Shown here one piece after another: positions 33,837 to 42,900 of a DNA stretch of 64,000 bases (position 1 is its first letter; each line of letters starts with the position of its first letter). The DNA lies in NCBI RefSeq assembly GCF_017753665.1, contig NZ_CP072524.1:2502408-2566407 (forward strand). Direction: 5' to 3'. Source of the stretch: Neisseria sicca. GTDB lineage: Bacteria > Pseudomonadota > Gammaproteobacteria > Burkholderiales > Neisseriaceae. Below the pieces are notes generated by a model that was not told where the DNA came from, made no database searches, and saw only the letters and a program-made list of their open reading frames with translations. Both the position numbers and the translations under genes were made by a program.

Positions 33837-34286
33837 TTAATAGTCGATGTGTTCGCTGATGATGCGCAAATCCGGCCATGAGAAAACGATGTCGTATTCG
33901 CGTCCGTTTTTGAAGGCTTCAGCTTTCAATACGGGGCGGCCGCGGCGGTCATCGGCTTCGATTTCGTGAACTTGGTAGCCGCGTCGTTCGAGAATCCGCA
34001 TCACTTGTGCGCGTTTTTGCTCGAAAGACGGATCGCTGTAAATTTGGTGTTCGATGTAGTCGTCATCGTAATACTTGCCGTCGCGGTAACGGTAGTCGTC
34101 ATAACGGTCGTCATCGCGATCATAACGATCATCATAACGATCATCATAGCGGTCATCGTAACGGTCATAACGCTGCTCGTAGCGGTCGGTACGATAGTCG
34201 TCATCGTAATAGTCGTAAGGATAAGGGGCGGCGCATGCGGTCAGTGCGATACTGCCTAAGAGTAATGCCGGTAAGAGTTTTTTCAT
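33837..34286 (-). CDS. Lipoprotein with DRYDD tandem repeats and PepSY-like domain
   Basis: 149 residues. Lipobox LTAC (Cys18). A tyrosine/aspartate/arginine-rich tract (about 24-75) contains RYDDRYDDRYDDRYD, encoded by tandem 12-base units on the minus strand, around 34100-34175. The C-terminal half (residues 85-149) is PepSY-like: a helix ending RGYQVHEIE, then RGRPVLKAEAFKNGREYDIVFSWPDLRI. Likely outer-leaflet or periplasmic. The in-frame repeats can vary in number without breaking the gene. Paralogous C-terminus to the neighbour at 34341. Confidence 0.75.
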   Translation of the reverse strand: MKKLLPALLLGSIALTACAAPYPYDYYDDDYRTDRYEQRYDRYDDRYDDRYDDRYDRDDDRYDDYRYRDGKYYDDDYIEHQIYSDPSFEQKRAQVMRILERRGYQVHEIEADDRRGRPVLKAEAFKNGREYDIVFSWPDLRIISEHIDY

Positions 34287-34340
34287 GTCGTATCCTTTCG
34301 GGACGTGGGGTAAGTCAAATCAAGAATATTTGGAAGCGGA

Positions 34341-34685
34341 TTATAAATCGACGCGTTCTACGAGAATGTTCAAATCGGGATAAGACATCACGATTTTGTA
34401 TTCCAAGCTGCCTTTGTAGGCCTCAAATTCCAAAACGGGTCTTGCCCAATGCAGGTCGGTGTCGGAATCGTGGACTTCGTAGCCTCTGCTGTGCAGGATG
34501 GACAAAGCACGGTCGTGGTGTTGTGCGAACGCCGGGTCTGTCTCCATACGGTATTGGGCGTAGTCTTCGTAAAGGTCGAAACCTTCTGCTGCAAGAAAAA
34601 TGGCGCAAACAGCGGCGACAGGAAGCAGCAATTTTTTCAAAAGCGGTTTGGGCGGTTTTGTATATTGCGACTGAGAATGTTTCAT
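34341..34685 (-). CDS. PepSY-like exported protein, paralogue of 33837
   Basis: 114 residues. One signal anchor (LLKKLLLPVAAVCAIFLAAEG). The remainder, with DPAFAQHHDRALSILHSRGYEVHDSD then RPVLEFEAYKGSLEYKIVMSYPDLNILVERVDL, aligns with the C-terminal domain of the upstream neighbour, without the repeat tract. PepSY-like fold by pattern. Probably a tandem duplication, the two genes being in the same direction 54 bases apart. Confidence 0.7.
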   Translation of the reverse strand: MKHSQSQYTKPPKPLLKKLLLPVAAVCAIFLAAEGFDLYEDYAQYRMETDPAFAQHHDRALSILHSRGYEVHDSDTDLHWARPVLEFEAYKGSLEYKIVMSYPDLNILVERVDL

Positions 34686-34813
34686 TTCGTTCCCTTTGCG
34701 TCTGTTGTCGGTATAGACATTTAAACACGCAGGACTTAGGGAAAAGTTAGGAGCGGTTTCAGACGACCTTTCTTTACGATACGCACAGGTCGTCTGAAAA
34801 ACAGGGGATTTTG

Positions 34814-35041
34814 ATGATTTTTGCCATTTTGATCGGCTTGCTAACCGCCGTCTTGCTTTACTTTGTGATGTTTAAGGATTGGGAAGAATTTGTCGAATGC
34901 GTCGAATTCTGTTGCACACCCGACATTATCAGCGCGCTGCGGGGGCGGTATTGGGATGACGTATGGGCGGAGACCAAAATCCTGCTGTGGCTGAGCATCA
35001 GCGTGATGGCTGGCGTATCTGCCTATTTCTGGCTCAACTAG
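34814..35041 (+). CDS. Small two-helix membrane protein
   Basis: 75 residues: membrane helix 1-18 (MIFAILIGLLTAVLLYFVMF), a short acidic loop with three cysteines (FVECVEFCC), a middle segment with IISALRGRYWDDVW, and helix about 53-73. The start at 34814 follows AGGGG. Unknown function; it may be a cofactor of the PspA/flotillin module, by position only. Confidence 0.6.
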   Translation: MIFAILIGLLTAVLLYFVMFKDWEEFVECVEFCCTPDIISALRGRYWDDVWAETKILLWLSISVMAGVSAYFWLN

Positions 35042-35109
35042 AACCAGCGTTTTAAGGCGGATACCGTCTTTATTGCCGCGAACAGTAAATGATTGAAAGG
35101 AATGTCAAA

Positions 35110-35592
35110 ATGAGCAAAAAACACACTTACCGCACCACTACAACATGGACGGGCAATCTCGGCAAAGGCACATCATCCTACACCGCTTATTTGCGCAACT
35201 TTACCGTTTCCGCCGAGGGCAAGCCCGACTTACACGGTTCCGCTGACCCGGCTTTCCGCGGCGATGCGGGCCGCTGGAACCCCGAAGAAATGCTGCTGGC
35301 CGCCGTTTCTGCCTGCCACAAACTATGGTACCTGCACCTGTGTGCCGACGCGGGCATCTGCGTTACCGCCTACACCGATCATGCCGAAGCGGTGATGGAC
35401 GAAGGCGGGAATGGGAGCGCGGGGCGTTTCGTCTCCGCCGTGTTGAAGCCGCGCGTTACCATCGCCGCAGGAGGCGACCACGCCAGGGCTTTGGAACTGC
35501 ATCACGAAGCGCACCGCCTGTGTTTCATCGCCAACTCGGTCAACTTTCCGATTGAATGTCGCGCCGAAATTGAGAGCGGAGAGGTCGTCTGA
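35110..35592 (+). CDS. OsmC-family peroxiredoxin
   Basis: 160 residues. OsmC/Ohr-type thiol peroxidase of organic hydroperoxides. The peroxidatic Cys69 (LLAAVSACHKLWYL) and resolving Cys138 (EAHRLCFIANSVNFP) are both present. Start after AAAGGA. Domain layout is complete. Stress-defence setting fits its neighbours. It ends in an uptake word that overlaps the stop. Confidence 0.88.
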   Translation: MSKKHTYRTTTTWTGNLGKGTSSYTAYLRNFTVSAEGKPDLHGSADPAFRGDAGRWNPEEMLLAAVSACHKLWYLHLCADAGICVTAYTDHAEAVMDEGGNGSAGRFVSAVLKPRVTIAAGGDHARALELHHEAHRLCFIANSVNFPIECRAEIESGEVV

Positions 35593-35651
35593 AAACCGAA
35601 TGTCTGTTTGGGATGCACGGATAGGTCAAATTCAAATAAGGCATACCTAAT

Positions 35652-35760
35652 GCCGTCATTCCCGCGCAGGCGGGAATCCAGACCTCGATTCTTCAGAAGT
35701 ATTATTTGAAGATTGCCGTAATCGCAAACTTCTGGATTCCCACCTGCGCGGGAATGACGG
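35652..35760. repeat. dRS3-flanked intergenic mosaic element
   Basis: Two dRS3 units (ATTCCCGCGCAGGCGGGAAT at 35658-35677 and a variant ATTCCCACCTGCGCGGGAAT at 35736-35755) flank an AT-rich spacer repeat. These 20-bp inverted repeats are hallmark neisserial repeats and recombination or phage-insertion sites. Confidence 0.85.
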
Positions 35761-35833
35761 CAGTCAAACATTCAAATTTTCGCAAGCAGTCTACTTAAGG
35801 TCGTCTGAAAGTTGACAGAACAAGGAACGGAAT

Positions 35834-36499
35834 ATGTGGAATTTAATCAACGCCCCCGAGACGGAAATCTTCGGCATCGCCATCGCGCTGATGGTTTTGC
35901 TCGGCGTATTGGAAGTCATCTCTATGCTGGCGGGCGGCATCAGCGACTGGCTGGACAACCTGCTGCCCGACAGCCTGACCGAAACCGCGCATACCGAAGT
36001 CGGGCTGGACGCGGCGGACGCAGGCGTGTTCGTCAGGTTTCTGAGCTGGCTGTATGTCGGACGCGTGCCGGTGTTGATGCTGATGGTCGTGTTCCTTGCC
36101 GTGTACGGACTGACGGGCTATCTCTTTCAGACGACCTTTGCCGCCGTGTTCGGCAGCTATCTGAATGGATGGCTGGCGGCAGTCGCCGTGTGGTTCATTT
36201 CGCTGCCGCTGGTGCGCCTGACGGCGGGCGGACTGTACAAAATCATGCCCAAAGACGAAACCACCGCCGTTTCGCAGGAAAGCCTAATCGGACGCATCGG
36301 CACAGTGGTGCTGGGCGAGGCGCGGGCAGGCAGCGCGGCGCAGGTGCGGGTGAAGGATGTGTATGGTCAACAGCATTATGTGATGGCAGAACCGGATTCT
36401 GACGAAGTGTTGAAACAGGGCGACTCGGTGTTGCTGGTGTCGCTGGAGGGAAATACGTTTAAGGCAATTTTGAATCCGAGCGGGAGCTTGGTGGATTGA
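35834..36499 (+). CDS. OB-fold inner-membrane protein (YqiJ-like)
   Basis: 221 residues. Three or four membrane helices (about 10-35, 75-105, 115-135). A C-terminal OB-fold follows (IGRIGTVVLGEARAGSAAQVRVKD then DSVLLVSLEGNTFKAIL), like NfeD/YqiJ. Proteins of this type are encoded beside flotillins and thought to work with them. AAGGAACGGAAT precedes the ATG. A flotillin lies 1.6 kb downstream. Confidence 0.82.
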   Translation: MWNLINAPETEIFGIAIALMVLLGVLEVISMLAGGISDWLDNLLPDSLTETAHTEVGLDAADAGVFVRFLSWLYVGRVPVLMLMVVFLAVYGLTGYLFQTTFAAVFGSYLNGWLAAVAVWFISLPLVRLTAGGLYKIMPKDETTAVSQESLIGRIGTVVLGEARAGSAAQVRVKDVYGQQHYVMAEPDSDEVLKQGDSVLLVSLEGNTFKAILNPSGSLVD

Positions 36500-36578
36500 G
36501 GTCGTCTGAAAAGATAAACGCCGGTTTGCAATGAATCACCATTTATCAATTAATTAGAAAAACAAAACGGGGATAGAT

Positions 36579-37148
36579 ATGGATTATTTGGCGCAGTCCG
36601 AGCGCGATATGCAATCCCGCATCGAAGCGTTGAAAAACAAGCTGCCACGAGGAGTCATCGTTGTCGGCGACGGACTACTGTTTCAGCATTCGTTATTCAG
36701 AGGTTTGTTGTTTCAACCCTTGGTTGCTTTCTTGTTCGGTCTCATCGGCGTAGGCGGTCTCTGGTCGAAGATGGTGAAATGGATGGATCCATCGTTTTCA
36801 AGCAATATGACTTGGCTGCTGGCTATTATGCTCACGCTGTTTTGGTTGTGGCGCGTGGAACGTTGGTGGTGCGGGCTGACGACCCGGAAATCGATTTATA
36901 TTGATCGCGAAAAATTGATTATTTACGGTGCATTCGGACGCATCCGTTATCAAGGCGGACATGACGGGGCTTACAGGAAGTTTGACCGTATACATATGCG
37001 GGACATCGTCGGAGTCAGTCTGATTACCGAACGCAGAGGAACAACAGTCATCGGCGGGTTGCTGGGCTTAGGAAGACACAATATTTGTACAACAGCTTCC
37101 CAAAACGAATTTATTGAATTAACAGGTTGGCAGTGGAATTCAAGGTAA
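36579..37148 (+). CDS. Uncharacterised two-helix membrane protein
   Basis: 189 residues. Membrane segments at about 48-68 and 85-102; charged N-terminus; C-terminal domain with YIDREKLIIYGAFGRIRYQGG and HMRDIVGVSLITERRGTTVIGGLLGLGRHN, suggestive of a PH-like fold. No family recognised. Between the OB-fold and flotillin genes, same strand. Confidence 0.6.
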   Translation: MDYLAQSERDMQSRIEALKNKLPRGVIVVGDGLLFQHSLFRGLLFQPLVAFLFGLIGVGGLWSKMVKWMDPSFSSNMTWLLAIMLTLFWLWRVERWWCGLTTRKSIYIDREKLIIYGAFGRIRYQGGHDGAYRKFDRIHMRDIVGVSLITERRGTTVIGGLLGLGRHNICTTASQNEFIELTGWQWNSR

Positions 37149-37232
37149 GATACCCAGCTATCAGACTGCGAAAAAAGAAACACCCAAGAATATTGATAAA
37201 ACACAAAACAATAATCAAGAAAACAAATTTGT

Positions 37233-37925
37233 ATGGATAACTCTCTTAACAACGAGCCAAGTTTGGAAAAGTCCAACTCGGCAGCATTATGGCTGAAATG
37301 GACAGCGGCCTTAATATTGTGGCTTGCCGCGTTTCTGTCGGGTGTAACGGCTTTGTATGGTCTGACCAGAGCGGGCAGTGAACCTGCAAATCTGATACTC
37401 GTCGCCTTATTGTCGGCAGGGGCGTGGTACGGTATCTATTTCGGCGGACGACTGACAGGCTGGTTCAGGTCGTCTGAAAACCCGCAAATCCGCTACCCCG
37501 CCATTCATTGGGCAATATGGACGCTTGAAACATTTTTCGCCTTATTTTTTGCAAGCATCATTTTTGATAAACAAAACATAGGATTGGTGGTTTTTTGCCT
37601 GATTTTTAGCGGCTTGGCGGGCGTGTCTGCATATTTGCGCGGCAAACGGCTGATTGCCGATTACCGGCTACGGAAAAATACCGAAGTCCGTGCAACGGTA
37701 TGGCGGCTGATATGGAGCTTTATTTTTGCACTGTTATGGTCGGCAACCATCTTGCTCTGCCTGTATGCGCTTCTGCGCCAAATGGCATTGCCTGAAGGAA
37801 TTGAGCCTGCTACTTTCTGCTTTATCTTCATCCTAACCGTACTGTCGGGATGTGCTGCATATTACTGCTGGAATGGGTTGGCAAAATTGTTCCAAAAATA
37901 TGCACAACAACAGAAAACGTGGTAG
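37233..37925 (+). CDS. Uncharacterised polytopic membrane protein
   Basis: 230 residues with about six hydrophobic helices (20-45, 52-75, 90-110, 112-132, 150-180, 190-215). Basic loops and a short cytosolic N-terminus. An uptake word is translated in the first loop (FRSSENPQ). No ribosome site is obvious. No family recognised; may be a later insertion between the OB-fold and flotillin genes. Confidence 0.55.
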   Translation: MDNSLNNEPSLEKSNSAALWLKWTAALILWLAAFLSGVTALYGLTRAGSEPANLILVALLSAGAWYGIYFGGRLTGWFRSSENPQIRYPAIHWAIWTLETFFALFFASIIFDKQNIGLVVFCLIFSGLAGVSAYLRGKRLIADYRLRKNTEVRATVWRLIWSFIFALLWSATILLCLYALLRQMALPEGIEPATFCFIFILTVLSGCAAYYCWNGLAKLFQKYAQQQKTW

Positions 37926-37929
37926 GTCA

Positions 37930-38005
37930 GATTCAAGAATCCGACGAATCGTTCCGCTTCAAGCCGTATTGCACATAACCCAAATTGTCGGATTCAAGAA
38001 TCCGA
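37930..38005. repeat. Pair of GATTCAAGAATCCGA repeats
   Basis: The 15-mer occurs at 37930-37944 and 37991-38005; its core GGATTC-AA-GAATCC is palindromic. In the leader of the flotillin gene. Confidence 0.5.
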
Positions 38006-38115
38006 GTACCTTTAAAACCCCAGATTTTTAACCTTTTCAGACGACCCCAAACCCTAAAAAAACCGTCTGAACCCACGCCCCTCAAGGATATATCGACAAC
38101 AAGAAAGGAAAACCC

Positions 38116-39828
38116 ATGAACTTAGTTTCCATCGGCATCATCGCCGGCGTCATACTCGTCGCGCTGTTCGTACTCGGCCTTATCCTCACCCGCCTGTACC
38201 GCCGCGCCAGCAAAGAAGTCTCCTTCGTCCGCACCGGCTTCGGCGGCGAAAAAGTCATCATGAACGGCGGCGCGATGGTGCTGCCCGTGCTGCACGAAAT
38301 CATTCCCGTTAACATGAACACATTGCGTCTCGAAGTGCGCCGCGCGGCGCAGCAGGCGTTGATTACCCGCGACCGGATGCGCGTTGACGTGATGGCGGAA
38401 TTTTACGTCCGCGTCAAACCCAGCGCGGAGAGCATCGCCACCGCCGCGCAAACGCTGGGTATGAAAACCATGTCGCCCGACGAATTGAAAGACCTCGTCG
38501 AAGGTAAATTCGTCGATGCCCTGCGCGCCGTTGCCGCCGAAATGGCGATGGAAGAGCTGCACGAAAAACGTGTTGATTTCGTTCAGAAAGTGCAACAAGT
38601 CGTCAGCGAAGATTTGTTTAAAAACGGCCTCGAACTCGAAACCGTCTCCCTGACCGGCCTCGACCAAACCAGCTTTGAGTTTTTCAACCCGCAAAACGCT
38701 TTTGACGCGGAAGGTCTGACCAAATTGACCGAAACCATCGAAGGCCGCCGCAAAAAACGCAACGAAATCGAACAAGACACCGATTTGGCGATTAAAACCA
38801 AAAACCTCGAAGCCGAGCAGCAACGCCTGAAAATCTCGCGTGAAGAAGAATACGCCAAACTCGAACAAGAACGCGAAATCGCCGTGCGCCGCGCCGAACA
38901 GGAAGCCAGCATCGCCGAGCAGGAAGCGCAGAAAAAACGTGAAGCGGAAGAAGCCAAAATCGCCGCCGAACGCGAAGTGGATTTGAAACGCATCGCCGCC
39001 GAACGCGACATTAAAAACGAAGATATCCGCAAAGCCCAAGCCGTCGAGCAGGCGGAGGTCGAGCGCCGCAAAGCTATCGAGCTTGCCGAACAAGACCGCG
39101 CCATTGCCGTTGCCGAGAAATCGCGTGCCGAATCCGAAGCCAAAGCCGAGGCCGACAAAGCCCGTGCCGCCGCCGTGCGTGAAGAAGAGAGCGTGATTAC
39201 CGTACGCGAAACCGAACGCGCCGAGCGTGCCAAAGCGGTTGAACTGATTGCCGCCGAAGAAGCCGCACAAAAAGACGCGATTTCGCTCACCGTCGCCGCC
39301 GAAGCCGAGAAACAGGCCGCGCAAGACCGCGCCGAAGCCGTGCGCATCGCCGCGGAAGCCGAAGCCGAGAAACAACGCCTGCAAGCCAAAGGTGAAGCCG
39401 ATGCCAAAGTCCTGTTGGCACAAGCGCAAGAGCAGCAATACAAAGTCGATGCCGAAGGTACCCGCGCCGTCAACGAAGCCGCCAACGTCCTGAGCGTCGA
39501 GCAAGTCGAAATGCAAGTGCGCCTCGCCCTGTTGAAACACCTGCCCGACATCATCCGCGAATCCGTGCGTCCGATGGAAAACATCGACGACATCAAGATT
39601 CTGCAAGTCAACGGCTTGGGCGGGTTCAGCGGCGCTGCCAACAGCTCCGAAGGCGTGTCGGACGGCCAAACCACACAAGCCAGCCTCGCCGACCAAATGG
39701 TCAACAGCGCCCTGCGCTACCGCAGCCAAGCCCCGCTGGTTGACGGTCTCTTGAAAGAATTGGGTCTGAACGGCGGCGACATCAACGGTCTGACGCAAGG
39801 GCTGGATAAAGGCATCGGCAAAGAATAA
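38116..39828 (+). CDS. Flotillin-family protein (YqiK-like)
   Basis: 570 residues. Membrane anchor (about 1-27), SPFH/band-7 domain (about 30-185, with RTGFGGEKVIMNGGAMVLPVLHEIIPVNMNTLRLEVRR), a long Glu/Ala-rich coiled coil (about 200-460) and a Gly-rich C-terminus. Flotillins organise membrane microdomains. GAAAGGAA precedes the ATG. The partner is probably the OB-fold protein upstream; PspA is nearby. Confidence 0.92.
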   Translation: MNLVSIGIIAGVILVALFVLGLILTRLYRRASKEVSFVRTGFGGEKVIMNGGAMVLPVLHEIIPVNMNTLRLEVRRAAQQALITRDRMRVDVMAEFYVRVKPSAESIATAAQTLGMKTMSPDELKDLVEGKFVDALRAVAAEMAMEELHEKRVDFVQKVQQVVSEDLFKNGLELETVSLTGLDQTSFEFFNPQNAFDAEGLTKLTETIEGRRKKRNEIEQDTDLAIKTKNLEAEQQRLKISREEEYAKLEQEREIAVRRAEQEASIAEQEAQKKREAEEAKIAAEREVDLKRIAAERDIKNEDIRKAQAVEQAEVERRKAIELAEQDRAIAVAEKSRAESEAKAEADKARAAAVREEESVITVRETERAERAKAVELIAAEEAAQKDAISLTVAAEAEKQAAQDRAEAVRIAAEAEAEKQRLQAKGEADAKVLLAQAQEQQYKVDAEGTRAVNEAANVLSVEQVEMQVRLALLKHLPDIIRESVRPMENIDDIKILQVNGLGGFSGAANSSEGVSDGQTTQASLADQMVNSALRYRSQAPLVDGLLKELGLNGGDINGLTQGLDKGIGKE

Positions 39829-39855
39829 GCCGCGCCGTTAAGAAGATCTGAAAGC

Positions 39856-39899
39856 AAAGGTCGTCTGAAAACCCGAAACAGGGTTTCAGACGACCTTTT
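39856..39899. terminator. Flotillin-gene terminator, uptake-sequence pair
   Basis: AAAGGTCGTCTGAAAACCC-GAAACA-GGGTTTCAGACGACCTTTTG, strong stem and T-rich tail. Confidence 0.75.
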
Positions 39900-39953
39900 G
39901 TCAGATGTTTTAGTATAAAATCCCACTTTATTTTTTCTCCCCGTCCTTATCCC

Positions 39954-42900
39954 ATGCGCCTGACCCACATCAAACTCTCCGGCTTCAAATCTTTTACCGA
40001 CCCGACCACGATTCATGTTCCGGGGCAGCTTGTTGCGGTTATCGGGCCGAACGGCTGCGGCAAGTCGAATGTGATTGACGCGGTGCGCTGGGTGTTGGGC
40101 GAGGCTTCGGCGAAGCAGCTTCGCGGCGAGAGTATGCAGGACGTGATTTTTAACGGTGCGGCGACACGCCGTCCTGCGCCGAGGGCTTCGGTGGAGCTGG
40201 TGTTTGACAACAGCGACCACAGTTTGCAGGGGGCGTGGGGGCAGTATGCCGAGGTGAGCATCAAGCGGCAGCTGACGCGGCAGGGCGAATCGACTTATTT
40301 CATCAACAATCAGACCGTGCGCCGCCGCGACATTACCGATTTGTTCTTGGGTACGGGCGTGGGCGCGCGCGGTTATGCTGTCATCGAGCAGGGGATGATT
40401 TCGCGCATCATCGAGGCGCGGCCGGAGGAGTTGCGCGCCTATATCGAGGAAGCGGCGGGCGTGTCCAAATATAAGGAACGCCGCAAGGAGACGGAAGGCC
40501 GTCTGAAAGACACGCGCGAGCATTTGCAGCGTTTGGGCGATTTGCAGAATGAGTTGGCGCGTCAGGTGGAAAAGCTGGAAAAACAGGCGGAAACTGCCGA
40601 ACGCTACAAATACCTGACCGCGCAGTTGAACCAACAACAGGATTTGCTCGATTACGCCCAATGGCAGCAATCGCTTGCCTCCGCCGACAAGGCGACCGCG
40701 CAGCATCAGTCTTTACAGGCGCAGCAGGACGAAACCGTCGCGCAGGTTCAGGTGTTAAACGACGAAGTACACGCCTTGCAGACCGCCGAACAGTCGCAGC
40801 AGCAGACGGTGCACGAATTGAGCAACAAACGCGGCGTGTTGCGCGAGCAGATTGCCCGCTTAGAAGAACAAATCCGCCATCAGCAAAACCTGCACCAACG
40901 CATCGAACGCGACAAGCAGGCGGCGCAGGCGCAGATGCAGCGCATACATCAGGAGCAGCAGCAAATCCGCGTGCAGCTTGAAGAAAACGAGTTGCAGGCC
41001 GAGGAAAAGCAAACCGAATTGGCGGAATGGGCGATGCAGGTTGCCGAACACGAAGAGCGTCTGCCCGAATTGGAAGAAGCCCAAGCCACGCTCAACGCCG
41101 CCTTCCAAACCCAGCAGGACGAGGCAAACCGCATTCGCCGCGAACTGGCGTTGAAGCAGCAGCAGCTTGCCCATGCCGAACAAACCGTTGCCAAGCACGA
41201 AGAGCGCAAAGGTCGTCTGAAACAGGAAAACCAAGCCCTGAACCTGCCCGACGAAGCCGAAACCGCCGCTGCGCAGGAAGCCGCCGCCTTGTTGCAAAGC
41301 CAGCAAGAGCATTACGAAGAACAAATCATCGCCGCCGAAGAAGCCTTACACACCGCCCGCGAGGCGTTTCAGACGACCTCAAACCGCTTCCAAAGCCTGA
41401 AGCAGCAACACATCACTTTGCAGGCGCAACAGCAGGCGTTGTCGCAAATCCTGTCGCAACAGCAGGAAGCCGCCGACTTCTGGCAGGCAACCGACCACGC
41501 CGCCACGCCGCAACTGTGGCAACACATCACCGCGCCCGCCGAGTGGCAGCATGCCTTGTCCGTCATCCTTGCCGAACGCCTGCATGCCCGCGCCGTGCCG
41601 CACGGCTTCGTGCCGCCCGCGCCGTTGCCCCAAGGGCAGGCGGCATGGCTTTCAGACGACCTCTCGGGCGGCATCAAAAAATCTCTGCCCGTACAGGCAT
41701 TACTGAACCAAATCCAAGCGCAGCCGCCGTTTCAGACGGCATTGCACCACTGGCTCGACGGCGTATTGTGCGCGCCCGATTTGAGTTACGCCCTCGCGCA
41801 TCAAAGTGATTTGGGCGCACACCAAATCTGGCTCACGCCCGAAGGCCATCAGGTCGACAAAGTCAGCGTCCTGCTCTATGCCAAATCTGAGCAGGAAAGC
41901 CTGATTGCTCAAAAAGCACGCCTCGACGGCATTGCATCCGAACTGGAAAACCTCGCCCCCGAACTTTCTGCCGCCGAAGCCGCGTTCAAACAGGCGGAGG
42001 CTACCGTGCGCTCGTCCGAAGTGCAACACAAAAACCTGATGCAGCAGCAACAGCAGCACACGCGCCAATACAGCCAGGCGCAGCAACGCGCCGCCGAACT
42101 TCTGGCGCGCACCAACCAAGGGCAAATCCGCCGCGAACACATCGAGCGCGAACTGGCGCAGTTGGCGGAAGAACAGACCGTGTTGCAACACACGTCCGAC
42201 GGGCTTTCAGACGACATCGCTACTTTGCAGGAAGCCGCCGCCGAACTCGAACACCAGCAGCAAACCACCGCACACAGCCGCCAAGAGCAGCAAGGCCGTC
42301 TGAAACAGGCGCAGCTTGCCCTGTTGGAAGCCAACCGCCAATACGGGCTGGCCGAAGTCGCCGTCCACAAGCTCAACCAGCAAAAACAAAACTACCAGCA
42401 GCAAATCGCCCGGCTCGAACAGCAAACCCTAGACTGGCAGGAACGCCAGCAAGAGCTTGCCCTCGCCTATGAAACCGAGTTCCAAAACGACGAGCAGCAC
42501 ATCAAGCTCGACGAGCTGACCGAAGCCGTGCACACGCTGGACGAAGAATACATCGCCGTGCAGGAAAAACTCGCGCAGATTCAGGAGCAGGGCAGGGAAC
42601 AATACGCCCGCGTACAAGCCCTGCAAACCAAGCTGCCGCAGCTTCAGGCCGCCACCCAAACCGCCCTGCTGCAACAGCAGGAAGCCCTGATTAACGCCAA
42701 ACGCTACCATCAAAACCTGACCGAACGCGCCGCCGATTTGGACGCGCTCGAAGCGTTGGCGAAAGAATCGCCGAAAGTATTAAACAGCAGCATCGGCAGC
42801 CTCACCCAGCAAATCGAAGCCCTCGGCGCCGTCAACCTCGCCGCCCTGCAAGAACTCGAAGAAGCGCGCGAACGCGACGGCTACTACCGCAGCCAGAGCG

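Noticed and set aside
38122..39798. Long open frame opposite the flotillin gene
   Set aside because: Mirror of the Ala/Glu coiled coil; low-complexity Phe/Gly sequence with no domain.
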